From Alectoria sarmentosa (taxonomy: Eukaryota > Ascomycota > Lecanoromycetes > Lecanorales > Parmeliaceae), in contig WOGZ01000445.1 of assembly GCA_009733775.1 (NCBI GenBank), positions 1 to 22,227 on the forward strand: a DNA stretch of 22,227 nucleotides. Reading direction: 5' to 3'. The notes beneath the pieces were generated by a model. The model made no database searches. It was not told the origin of the DNA and saw only the letters and a program-made list of their open reading frames with translations. The position numbers were made by a program, and so were the translations under genes. Below, in pieces: positions 1 to 9,995 of the stretch; within the stretch, counting starts at the first letter, position 1, and every line of letters starts with the position of its first letter.

Positions 1-281
1 TGTTATAAAAAACACGATAATGAGAATTTTTGATTAATTGTTAATTGATTGTTAATTTATTGTTGAAAAAACATTAAATTTAATATACGATTAACATTAT
101 GATACGATTAAATTTTGGATAACAATTTGTTATATTTAAAATAAAGTTAAACAAAACTTAATGTTATCATATTTTCGAAAGATTTTAACAATGTTAAAAA
201 TCTGTTGAAAAATAGTTATCATAAACATTTATATAATGATCTTTTGACAAGGTATTCAATTGTGCTAGTATCCCCTTAAGG
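1..281. other. Unassigned left edge beside element C
   Basis: No gene is visible. This stretch is A+T-rich but keeps more CpA and non-CpG cytosines than the element bodies, and holds a small C/G-rich patch (CCCCTTAAGG near 272-281) directly before recognisable element C sequence starts at 282. The last 40 bases may match the leader of element B weakly (B near 11736-11760). It could be the LTR and early leader of C, diverged from that of B, or host DNA flanking a truncated C. I could not match it to sequence right of 21513, so no terminal repeat is claimed. Confidence 0.4.
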
Positions 282-769
282 TATTAAAGTCTTCGTCGAT
301 AAATATTATTTCGTTTAATTTATCTATTCGACGAGAGCAAAAATAATCGTTAAATGTTATTTTAATAAACTTATTACGTTCTTTTATTACATTTAAGATT
401 TTTATAAAAATTACGATTTACGATAACATTATATCTTCGTTTAATTCGAATTTAAATTCGAATTTAAATTTAAATATCGATTATTAATAATTTATAATAA
501 AATATTAATATTGTTATATAAAAAATTGTTATTTAAATTTTATAACATTTTCAATTATCGACAAATTTATTTCAATTCTCACTTAAATAAATTCTATAAT
601 GAAAACGAACTCGTTTTAATAAATAAAAACATCTATTTTTATAACGTTATTTTTTTCATCGAACGTTTATGAGATATAATTATTATAAAAGACTTTTTAA
701 TAATTGAAATCAACCTTAATACGACTTTGAGAAATATTATATTATTATAATATATTATAATATTATTTA
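282..769 (+). other. Element C piece 1: leader / pre-gag region
   Basis: This piece aligns with element B 11761-12327, beginning with the shared TATTAAAGTC followed by TTCGTCGATA. C lacks roughly 90 bp present in B near 12015-12130, and carries an extra short tandem of TTCGAATTTAAA-like words around 446-478. The protein content, if any, cannot be read. It ends at the ATTTA where element A inserted. At the matching point B has an uninterrupted ATTTA (12323-12327), which fixes the pre-insertion state. Confidence 0.75.
765..769. repeat. Target-site duplication ATTTA, left of element A
   Basis: ATTTA lies directly before the 5' LTR of A and again directly after its 3' LTR (8411-8415). A 5-bp duplication is usual for Ty3/Gypsy integration. 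Element B carries one ATTTA at the equivalent place. Confidence 0.8.
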
Positions 770-973
770 TATTATAAGCGTATTTTACATTATTAATAAA
801 ATTAACTTTTTTTAAATATTACATTTCTTTAATATTATTTAATCAAGTTTAACGTATTTTAATAAAGATATTTGTTTTTATATAAATGTTTTCTTTTTAT
901 ATATATATCTTTTTCTCACTTAATTATCTTATTTAATACATTTATATGATATGATTTTATATTAATTTTAATA
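770..973 (+). repeat. 5' LTR of element A
   Basis: This 204-bp block matches 8203-8410. It begins TATTATAAGCG against TGTTACGAGCG in the 3' copy, so the canonical TG start has become TA through a G-to-A change. It ends TTTTAATA, as does the 3' copy, probably from a CA end. Shared internal words include GCGTATTTTACATT and TTTATATAAATGTTT. The LTR would have held the element's promoter and polyadenylation signal; none can be pinpointed after mutation. Confidence 0.82.
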
Positions 974-2810
974 TTATAATTAAATTTTTTCACTAATTTT
1001 ATTCGTATTAATTAACGAATTTAAAAATCGTGTTAATAAAGATTTTATCAAGATATAAAAATTATTAAAATATCGTATTTTGAATTTAAATCATTTACGG
1101 CAATTAAAATTTAAATAATTCGCATCGAGATAATAATTTATCTCGTTAATAATAATAAATATAATTTTCTTTATTTTTATTTATTTAATTAACGAATTGA
1201 AAGAAATAATCACTTTTTATTTCTATATTTTTTAAATTTTTATTTTATTTAAGTAATTAAACACAAATACAAATTTCTTTATTATATAAAAAATTGTTAA
1301 TTTTTTTATCATATAAAAAATTATCAAATATATTAATTAAAAAATGTTTACATTTTTTCTAACACAATATTTTTTAATATTACTTTTATCGAAATATTTT
1401 AACAATTTTTTATTTCTTTTCAAAATGATTTTTATATTTTTTATACATTTTTTTTTAAATATATATAAAATACTTCGAAAAAGTCGTGCAAAACGATTTA
1501 ATTTAATAATAAATTTCTTAATTTAAATATATAATTATAACGTTATCTCATTATCATTTATTTAAAAAAAATTATTAATATCGATATCGTTTAAAATATT
1601 ATTAATTTCATACAATTTTAAACGTATTTAAAAAAAAAATTTATTGATGTTTGAAAAATTATTAAAAACATTTATATTAAACGTGACAAATTTAAATAAT
1701 TTATAAAATAATATAAAAAATTGTAAAGTAATAATGACATTTTCGAAAAATGATTATAAATAATTATTATCGATAAAGACTTTTATATTAAAAAATTCCA
1801 CAAATTAATTTTTAAAAAGATTAAATCTTTTAAATTATTTGATTTTCTTATTTTTACGAATAAAAAAAATCTTATATAAGATAATTAATCTTTTAAAATA
1901 AATTATAAATTTATTATTAATTACGATTAATGTTTTATTGTTAAATTCAAATTAATTTATATTATTTTTAAATTGAAAAAAAAGTTTTAAAATAAACGAT
2001 GAAATGTTAATTAAAAAATTATTTAAATTTATATAACTTTTATAAAATAATAATGAATCATTTAATTGATATTTACGAGAATTTAAATTAATTAAATAAT
2101 GTAAAGTAATAATATAACTCACTTTAATAAAATATTATATCTTTTATAAAATTTTATATCAACTTTATTCAATTTGATTAAATTATTAATATAAATAAAA
2201 ATAATATAATACGACACTTAAATTTAAAGATTTATAAAAATTTACGAAAGAATTAAAATGTATATGAAAATTACAATGAATTATTATTTATTAAAACGTA
2301 TTTACGAAAATTAAATAATATTTAATATGTTAAATACGAAAAAAAGTTTAAAACATTCATATTAAAGACGATATTTTTAGTAAAAAAATTAATTATTTTA
2401 ATAATAACGAAAATTATTTGCATTTTTATAATATTTATTATATTTATTATATCAACTTTATTTATTAAAATTAAAATTAAAGTTAAAATTAAAAGATTTA
2501 TATATTATAATTATAATTAAATTAAATATATTAAAAATAATTATTTTTATTTCGATAAACATATAAAATATTAAGCAAATAACTTAATTAAATACGTGAT
2601 TTAATTATATATTTATTTTAACGAGATATTTATTTTATTACTAAAATTTGTTTATTAAAAAAGTATTTTAACAAGATTTTTAGCTTAGAAATACAAATAG
2701 TTAAATTTTTAAGTAAAAGAATCAAGCTTTTTATATCATATTATATATATATACTTTTAATTTAACAATATTAATTAAATGAAAAATTATTTAAATACAC
2801 GCTATAAAAA

Positions 2811-2845
<35 letters not shown>

Positions 2846-3912
2846 TTATATAATCTTTAAAAAAACTCTTTAAATAACTTTGAAAAAAAATTAATTTTTT
2901 TTAAAATTATAATAAAAGACAATATAAACGTGAATTTAACGAATATTTCAAATAATTTTTTATATATTAACTCTTTTAAATAACAATTACATTATTATTA
3001 TAAAATCGATAAATAACATTTACGAATATATTAAAATTTATATTATTATTAATTAAACTCTCATTTTTAAAATATATAAACGTTTATAAATTAAATTTTA
3101 TCTTTTTTTCAAATTTAAATTATTAAAAATATATAATAAACGGTTATTTAAACAATTTATTATTTATTATCTTTTATATATTTTAAACGTATATAATTAT
3201 AAAAAAGAATTTCATTTTATTTTTATCGCTTCGTTAAAATAATACGATTTGATTTTTAAAAAATTATAAATAAATAAATATAAAATCGTTCTCGATATAT
3301 TTAATAAAAAAATATTATTTATATTTAAACGATATAAATATAATAATAACAAGAGATTAATATTTAAGAGTTCATTATTTTTATTAATAATATCATTTAT
3401 TGTCGTTATATAACTTTTTAAATTTATTATTAAAAATGAATCAAACGAGAATAATTTCGATATAAATTATTTTAAATATATTTTAAATAGAAAAAAATCA
3501 ATATTAATATTTAAAGCACTTAAAGAAAAGATAATAAAAAGTGTAATTTTATTAATATTGTTAAAATTAACCCATTGATTTATTATTATTTAATTCGAAA
3601 TAAGAAAAACAAGCTTTTTTCTTTAATAATAAATAAAATTTACGATATTTTCAATAATTCTTTCGAGATTATATTACAATTATAACGAAATAATCGTATA
3701 TCGATTAATAAATCATATTTATATAATTTCGAAATTAAATATAAAAGATATTATAAATTTTATATTTCAAAAAACATTTAAATTAATAATGTTAAAATTC
3801 TTATTTTATAAAAGAAGTTTATTCAATTTTTTATAAAATTATTATATTTATATAAATGTTTTCGATAAGTTATAAGCGAATATATTATTTTTATATTATT
3901 TTTATAATTATA
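974..3912 (+). other. Element A leader and presumed gag zone, unrecognised
   Basis: About 2.9 kb between the 5' LTR and the first recognisable reverse transcriptase residues. By position it should hold the leader, gag and protease, but I could not recognise a capsid, zinc knuckle or DTG/DSG protease motif in any + frame. Base composition is almost purely A and T with scattered CpG. The longest open stretch (1344-1526, 60 codons, very Phe/Ile/Leu-rich) looks like a by-product of composition, not a gene. A trinucleotide run lies at 2813-2845. Confidence 0.5.
2813..2845. repeat. AAT microsatellite
   Basis: Eleven perfect AAT units inside the presumed gag zone of element A. It probably arose by slippage in A+T-rich DNA after the element died. 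Confidence 0.9.
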
Positions 3913-4690
3913 AATTGAAATTCGTTAACGAAATAAATAGAAATGCATTATTTGAAAATCGAATATATTTAATATCAAATTACAAAGTCGAACAAATTAA
4001 AAAATATTTAAACGAACATTTTAAAAAAGAATTTATCGTTTTTAATTATGTTTTATTCGTCTTTTTTGTTTTATTTATTAAGAAATTAAATAAAGATTTA
4101 CGTTTTTATATAAAATATTAAAAATTAAATATTATTATTAAAAAAATCGATACTTTATTTTATTAATAAATGAGATTTTAATAAAAATATAAAATTGTAA
4201 ATATTTTACACGATTTGATATTATCGTTATTTTCAATAAATTTCAAATATATTTAAATAACGAAAACTTAATTACATTTGTTATATTTTTTGAAATATAC
4301 AAATATCAAATGTTTTCATTTAAATTGATAAATTTTTATAATTTATCAACAATACAAAAACGACATTTTTTTAAAATATTTAAATAACTTTTATTGAATA
4401 TATTTAAATGATATTTTTATTTATAATAAGATTAAAAAGAAACACGTTTAATATATTCGATTAATTTTTTAAAAGTTATAAAAGATCGATTTATAAATAA
4501 ACATTCTCAAATGCGAATTTCATATATAAAAGATCAAATTTTTAAATTTATTAATATTTATCGATAAATTACGAATAAATTCGATTAAAATATAAATTGT
4601 CGTTAATTAAACACAATTTACAAATTTAAAGTAAATATAAATCTTTATCGATTTTTATAATTTTTATAAAAGATTTATAAAAGATTTCTC
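3913..4690 (+). pseudogene. Reverse transcriptase remnant of element A pol
   Basis: Reverse transcriptase copies element RNA into DNA inside the particle. The + frame from 3915 stays open for 68 codons and ends in RT blocks seen as KKYLNEHFKKEF, then VLFIKKLNKDLRFYIKY, matching the Gypsy N-terminal RT region (L.KYL.E.L.KGFI ... P.LFV.K..G.LR.C.DYR.LN). Downstream, IYLNDIFIYNK at about 4398-4430 is the catalytic YLDD block with the first Asp turned to Asn (AAT at 4407-4409). KCEFHI near 4510 and NFYKRFIKDFSK near 4660-4695 follow in family order. Many stops sit where Gln or Trp codons are expected. The domain is near full length but dead. Identification is by motif reading, not by search. Confidence 0.88.
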
Positions 4691-5205
4691 GAAAATAATT
4701 AAATCGATAATTCGTTTTATAAAAAAAGATGTTATTTACGAATAATCACTCGTTTATTAAAAAGTCTTTATTTAATTAAAAATTAACGTTATATAAACTT
4801 TTATTTTGCGACATTTCGATAAATTTAAAAAAACAATTTTAAAAACGAATTTTTTCGATTATATTAACGAAAAAATATTATTATAATATAATAATGAAAG
4901 ATTATTACATTTAATAATCTTTTATAACAAAAATTTAATTTCGATCGAATGCAATTATCAAATTTACGATAAAAAATTATTCGTTATTATTCGATATTTA
5001 AAACATTAACGACCTGAATTAAAATCTATTAATATTTCGATTAAAATATTCACGAATTATAAAAATCTTATATATTTTGTTGAAAAACGTGATTTAAATC
5101 GTTATTAAGTTAAATATTTTAATATGTTATTCGAATATAATATTAAAATCATTTATCGTTCGAAATCATAAAATTATAAAATTAATATTCTCACTCGAAT
5201 AATTA
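4691..5205 (+). pseudogene. Connection and RNase H remnant of element A pol
   Basis: RNase H removes the RNA strand during reverse transcription. This part continues the RT frame. Visible blocks are LRHFDKFKKTILKTNFFDY (about 4805-4860), where the family has an ETD/ATDAS-type catalytic Asp and this copy reads TNF; then YNNERLLHLIIFYNKN, ECNYQIYDKKLFVI and FTNYKNLIYF, in the order usual for Gypsy RNase H, closing with YRSKS and ILTRI near 5155-5200 (family A.ALTR). At least one catalytic Asp is lost (Asp to Asn) and several stops interrupt the frame. Length agrees with an intact domain. Confidence 0.85.
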
Positions 5206-6545
5206 AATATAAATTTATTAACTTTATAAATAAACGATTTAAATAATAATATCAAATTATTTTTATATTAAATTATTTAAATCTCGATAACAGTGAATTT
5301 GAAATTAATCTTATTTATAATTTTAATTATTATAAAATGTTCGAAGCGAATAAAGTCGACAAAAAATATATTAAAATACGCGAGATAATAATAAAGAGAA
5401 ATTGAGAAATATTATATTTAATAAATGCGTTATTATAAACGATGTTTTTTATTATAAAAATCGCTTATAAGTATTTAAATTTATATACACGATTATTATT
5501 TAAAAGATATACGATTAATTTATATATTATTATTTAAAATTCGTTCGTATATATAAATCATTTAAATGAAAATATTATTAAAAAAATGTAAAACGATAGT
5601 TGTTATATATATTAACAAATATTACATTTATAAAAAAAATTAAAGTTTTTAAATATCGTGAATGTAAGTTATTATAATTATTTTCAATTTCGTAAAAACG
5701 TTAATAAAACATTTTTATAAACTTTATTATCGATTTTTTATTATTAAAAATTTATAACGTTATATAAATTGTAATTAATCGTTTAATTAAAAAATGTTAT
5801 TACGTATTATATACGACGAAAATTAATAACACATTTATTGAAAATATTATTAAAATGTTTATTTAAAAAAGGAATATACGAATTATATATATTAATAATG
5901 TTCGATCGAAACTTACAATTCGTTATTATAATATAAAAAACTTTTTGCAAAAAACTCGCCATTAAAATTAAATTATTTATAATGTTTTATTTTAAAATAA
6001 ATAAATAAACGAAACGAAGTAATTAGAATTTAAAACGTTATTTGCGAATTTTCTATAATCGTATATAAAATGATTAAATTAAATAAATATTTATAATCGA
6101 ATTTATAAATAATAATAATCTTTTAATTTTTACGAATGTGTCGCTCTTTTATGCAAATAAAGATTTTCATTTTTATATAAATTTTAATTTTAATATTATT
6201 AATTACGTTATTATTCTCAAACGTTATAATATTATATAAATAAAAAATATTATTAATTATATATAAGACGTTTTCGTTTAAATACGCGATTATTTAAATA
6301 AAATACAATTTACGATAATTAAATAAATTAATCGTTATAAGAAAAATGTAACGTTTAAAAAAGATAATCTCGTTTTTTTAAATAATAAAAACATTGTTAT
6401 TAATCAATCATTTAAGAAATTAAACGATAAAATATTTAATTTATTTAAAATTATATTTATTATTAATTCTTTCTATGAATTGAAATTATTCAAAATTATT
6501 CAAAATTTATAACGTTTTTTATTTTAACTTTTAAATCTCGTTTTT
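5206..6545 (+). pseudogene. Integrase remnant of element A pol
   Basis: Integrase joins the DNA copy to the chromosome. The N-terminal zinc-binding part (about 5300-5700) is too decayed to read. The core is clear: KKGIYELYILIMFDRNLQFV at about 5860-5925 carries the second catalytic Asp (GAT 5904-5906), and FYFKINK*TKRSN at 5988-6023 is the HPxTDGQTERxN block, where the catalytic Glu has become Lys (AAA 6012-6014). These two positions are exactly 36 codons apart, the D-X35-E spacing of the family. A GPY/F-like C-terminal part follows at about 6360-6540, with FLNN, LNNKI and IINSSYELELL-type words and VFHFN. Stops throughout; non-functional. Confidence 0.83.
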
Positions 6546-6795
6546 ATTAATTTATTATTTAATTAAAAAAACTATTTTTTTAAAATTATTATCGTTAAAA
6601 ATAAAAATAAATGAATAATCAAAAACATATTAAATTTTTAAAAACTATAAAATCGTTTTAAATATAAAAGTAAATAAAAAAATGTTAATAAAGATTTTAA
6701 TTAATATAATATTAATAAAAACGAATTTAATAATGCATAAAACGTAATAAAAGACTTTTATAAAAAATATTTAAATAAATCACGATAAAATAATT
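6546..6795 (+). pseudogene. Chromodomain-like C-terminal tail of element A pol
   Basis: Chromodomains at the integrase C-terminus of chromoviruses bind modified histones and steer insertion into heterochromatin. In the + frame around 6655-6785 the sequence reads FKYKSK*KNVNKDFN*YN, then NEFNNA*NVIKDFYKKY and LNKSR. This fits the second half of fungal integrase chromodomains (Y.VKW.G...D..WY....F.NA...I.DFH..YP..P), with both expected Trp codons now TAA. The first strand of the fold is not clear. I am fairly sure of the C-terminal half and less sure of where the domain starts. Confidence 0.65.
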
Positions 6796-7126
6796 ATACG
6801 TTATTTAATTAAGTTAATTATTAAATTATAAAAAAGATTTATTATTATTTTTTCTTTTTTTTATACGTTATTATTATTGTATTGAATAATAATATATAAA
6901 AATTATATTTTCGACTCGTTTATTATCGTGCGATGCGTTTTCACGTTATTCTTTCAACGATAAAATCGATCGAGGTTAACGATAACGATATATAAATTCA
7001 AGATTTAAATAAATACGCGATCTTTATTATTTACATTATAAACACTTTTTTAAATTTCTTAACGACGTTTTAAAATCTCGTTATCGTTATTATTAACCTT
7101 ATTTAATAATATATATTAAAAACGCG

Positions 7127-7148
7127 AGCTTTTCAATAGTGAAAAGCT
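7127..7148. repeat. Perfect hairpin, AGCTTTTCA arms
   Basis: Arms AGCTTTTCA (7127-7135) and TGAAAAGCT (7140-7148) pair perfectly around the 4-base loop ATAG. It sits in the 3' region of element A. Function unknown; there is no run of T directly after it to suggest a terminator. Confidence 0.75.
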
Positions 7149-7241
7149 TAAAAGATTTTTATAATTATAATAATACTTGTTTTTTTTACGCTTAAAGAAA
7201 ATCCTCGAAATCTTTATTTCTCTTTAAAAGCTTTTCAAAAA

Positions 7242-7266
7242 CTCTTCGAAAGCTTTTATCGAAGAG
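7242..7266. repeat. Hairpin, CTCTTCGA arms
   Basis: Arms CTCTTCGA (7242-7249) and TCGAAGAG (7259-7266) pair perfectly around a 9-base loop that again contains AGCTTTT, the core of the hairpin at 7127-7148. Confidence 0.7.
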
Positions 7267-8060
7267 ATTATTCTCGCAAACTCGAAATCATAATACGTGA
7301 TACATTATATATAAAACTTCGAATTTACGAAAATAATTTCGTCGATAAAAATTCTCGAAAAGCTTCGAAAGATAAAATCTCGAAAGAATTTAACAAAAAA
7401 AGTTTATCAGAAACTAAAAGCATTTAAAAGTTTTTAAAAAGTTTTAATTTATTTAATCAAATTTTATAAAAATAACATTATTTGAAAGCGCGTATTTAAA
7501 TTCTTAATTAATTTATTTATTTTATCATTATATAATATATAATACGAAAGAAATAAAATAAAATAAAATAAAAAATTTAATATTCGAGATTTAATTTTAT
7601 AAAGTAATTATTTTAAAACGTATTCGCGTTTACATTAAAATAAAGTAATAAAATGAGTTTTTACTAAAAAATCGTGAATTCTGAAAATTCAATTAATGAA
7701 ACCTTGTTTTAAGCCCTTTTTTTTATATATAACTTTTAATTATAAAAAAAGTAAGTTTTTCAATTACGTATATAATAGTTTATAAAAAAAAAATTAAAAA
7801 AATTATCAAAATATGTACGAATTTTAAATAAGATTTAATGTTTACGATTCGATTTAATTCGAAAAATCTCGTTTAATTATATCGTTTAATTTTTGCGATT
7901 TTTTCTTCGCTTAAAATATCGAATATCAAATAATATTAAATATTTAAATGTTTTAACGACGATTATAATCTTAGTTTTTATTAAATTACGTGATTTTCAA
8001 ACGTTTAAAATAATAAAATTTTATAATATCGATCATATTATTAATAAACTTTTTACGATA

Positions 8061-8082
8061 TATTATTATTATTATTATTATT
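8061..8082. repeat. TAT microsatellite
   Basis: About seven perfect TAT units in the 3' region of element A. Probably slippage in A+T-rich DNA. Confidence 0.85.
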
Positions 8083-8202
8083 AATTTTCTTTAATTAAAA
8101 ATAGTTATTAATTAAAAAGTTCGAAAATATAAAATAAATTATAAGCACATTTCTTCGATTTTTATAACGTTAAAACATCGTTTTTTTTAAAAAAAAAGAT
8201 AA

Positions 8203-8410
8203 TGTTACGAGCGTATTTTACATTTTTATTAAAATTAACTTTTTTTTAATATTACGATTTTCTAACATTACTCGATTGAATTTAGCGTTTTTTAATAAAG
8301 TTATTTATTTTTATATAAATGTTTCTTTTTTATATACATATTTTCTTCTCACTTAATTATTTTATTTAATATATTTATATATCTTATATAATTTTATATT
8401 AATTTTAATA
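8203..8410 (+). repeat. 3' LTR of element A
   Basis: This 208-bp copy begins TGTTACGAGCG, keeping the canonical TG that the 5' copy has lost, and ends TTTTAATA next to the duplication ATTTA. Against the 5' LTR it shows transitions, a few A/T transversions and small indels. Confidence 0.83.
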
Positions 8411-8415
8411 ATTTA
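8411..8415. repeat. Target-site duplication ATTTA, right of element A
   Basis: Second copy of the duplication at 765-769. Sequence to its right (ATTTTAAAAAGCTT) resumes element C and aligns with element B at 12328. Confidence 0.8.
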
Positions 8416-9229
8416 ATTTTAAAAAGCTTAATTTAAGAATTAATAATAATATTAAAAAATAATATAAAATATTATTAAAGCGTTTTAAAGAATTTATTAA
8501 AATCGCTTTCGCTTATTTTATTACGAAAAAATATATTTTTATAAATAAACGCAATTAAAAAAAATTATTCGAATATATATAAATAATCGTTTATTATATT
8601 AAACTTGTTAACATTAACAATATTAGAAATTAATTAACATTCGTTTATTAAAATATCGTCGTCGAGTTACGTGTTTTCGTAAATTCGTTTTTTATTATAA
8701 TATTAATATCTTTATTTATTTAAATTTATATTGAAAAAAAAATTGATTTAAAATATCTCGCTTAAAATTTTAAATTTGTTTAATAACGTGTTATCGAAAG
8801 CTTTTATTAAATTTATAATAAAATTAATTAAATGTTAATCGTTAAAATTATGAAAATTATGAAAATTATTAAAATTAATCGTTCAATTTCAATTTTTCAA
8901 TTTAAAATAATTTTTTAATTATTAATATAAAATTTATAATAAAGAATAAAATGTTTATAATAGTTAATAATATAATTATTAACTAAATCAATAATACGTT
9001 TTATAAAAAAAAAATTTATTTAATTATTTTAATTTTAAATCGTTGATTTTTCAAATACGTTCGCTTCGACGTTATCGAATTTTAAACAATTAACTTTTTT
9101 TTTCAAAATAAAACGATTGCGATTATCGAGATAGTAAATAATTATAATAATTATAAAATATTTATTATAATCAAATCGCTATTTATTGAGCAAATTATAA
9201 AAATAAAATTATCTATAATTAAATCGATT
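8416..9229 (+). pseudogene. Gag remnant of element C
   Basis: Gag forms the particle that packages element RNA. The part 8440-8780 aligns base by base with the clearer gag of element B (12345-12700): shared words include ATATAAATAATCGTT, CATTCGTTTATTAAAA and GAGTTACGTGTTTTC. C is more mutated and has more stops than B here. The stretch 8780-9229 corresponds to the C-terminal gag region of B, where a zinc knuckle would be expected but cannot be confirmed. Confidence 0.72.
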
Positions 9230-9995
9230 ATGATAACGAAAATTACTTTAATAATTAAATTCAAAATTATAAAAAATAAAAGATATATTAAACGAAATTT
9301 ATTATATAAAACTTTAACGATAATTACGAAAAAAATTAGTTTTATAATAAAACTTATATTAATTTCGTTAATATTTATATTGTTTATCGCAATTACGTTA
9401 CGTTTTTCGATTCGAAATCGAAACTTTATAAATATTTAAAAAAAAGTTATTTATAAAAGTCTTTTATAATTGATTTGCAAAAATGTATCGTAATTAAATA
9501 ATCGATATTATTAAATTTTAAATTTTCAACGATTTTCGTTAATTAAAATAAATTTTTTTATTATTAAAAAGTTTATTTTATTAAAATTATCGAATTCAAT
9601 ATTATCGATATATTCAATTTAAATATCAAATTTTAGTTTCGAAAATGAAATTATGTTTACATTTTTATACGATTATAAAATAATGTTATCGACGAAAAAA
9701 CTTATATAAATACGAGTTATAAAGTTATTTTAATAAATAAATCATAATTATTAACATTATTATCTTTTATAAATATTCGAAAAATAACGTTATTTTTTCG
9801 TATTAAAAGCTTAAACTCGATGATGCACGATAAAATAAATATTATTTAATTTTAATATATATATTTATCGTTAAAAAAATGATATTAAAATTCTTTATCG
9901 CATTTATAAAAAAATTCATTTTGTTAATAATTTAAAAACTTATATATTATTAAATAATAATATTATAAATTTTAAAAAAATTGTGTTAAATATTA
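9230..9995 (+). pseudogene. Gag-protease linker and aspartic protease remnant of element C
   Basis: The open stretch 9230-9439 lies in the element's coding frame and is rich in Ile, Lys and Thr; it aligns with B 13160-13365 and probably was a Ser/Thr-rich linker. The protease part (about 9640-9995) aligns with B. Its DTG site reads NTS (INTSYK near 9710-9728), Asp to Asn by G to A. Downstream words such as IKILYRIYK, where the family has R.E.HLVDDL, match B 13794-13850 at the DNA level but carry more stops. The protease would have cut the Gag-Pol precursor. Confidence 0.7.

Larger units (their letters stand above)
6796..8202. other. Long 3' region of element A, no recognised gene
   Basis: About 1.4 kb between the pol end and the 3' LTR, unusually long for a Gypsy 3' untranslated region. 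No domain was recognised in either strand. It keeps more G and C than the pol zone in places, for example around 6930-6990, 7190-7400 and a non-CpG patch at 7691-7720. It holds two hairpins with an AGCTTTT core and a TAT microsatellite. The open stretch 7893-8084 ends in the microsatellite and looks spurious. It could be a lost extra reading frame or regulatory DNA. Confidence 0.5.
770..8410 (+). mobile_element. Element A: nested Ty3/Gypsy chromovirus, RIP-degraded
   Basis: A 7641-bp element with LTRs at 770-973 and 8203-8410 and ATTTA duplications outside. Its pol remnant reads on the + strand in the order reverse transcriptase, RNase H, integrase, chromodomain-like tail, the usual Ty3/Gypsy chromovirus order. 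It belongs to a different lineage from B and C: its RT has the YL(D/N)D-IYSK type of motif and RNase H/integrase words typical of the common fungal chromoviruses, whereas B and C have YIDD-IVI and another integrase type. The gag zone could not be recognised. Stops are frequent throughout. The two LTRs differ by some transversions and small indels as well as transitions, which suggests A is older than B. Confidence 0.9.

Noticed and set aside
770..973. A solo LTR or short repeat independent of 8203-8410
   Set aside because: The two blocks are collinear, the internal region between them holds a complete pol order, and matching ATTTA duplications flank the pair.
1344..1526. 60-codon open frame as a gene
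   Set aside because: Nearly all Phe, Ile, Leu, Lys and Asn, inside element A, with no motif and no homologue recognised; composition explains it.
2813..8082. CRISPR-like or regulatory meaning of the AAT and TAT runs
   Set aside because: They are simple trinucleotide microsatellites with no spacer structure.
7893..8084. 63-codon open frame as a gene
   Set aside because: It ends in a poly-Tyr run made by the TAT microsatellite and has no recognisable domain.
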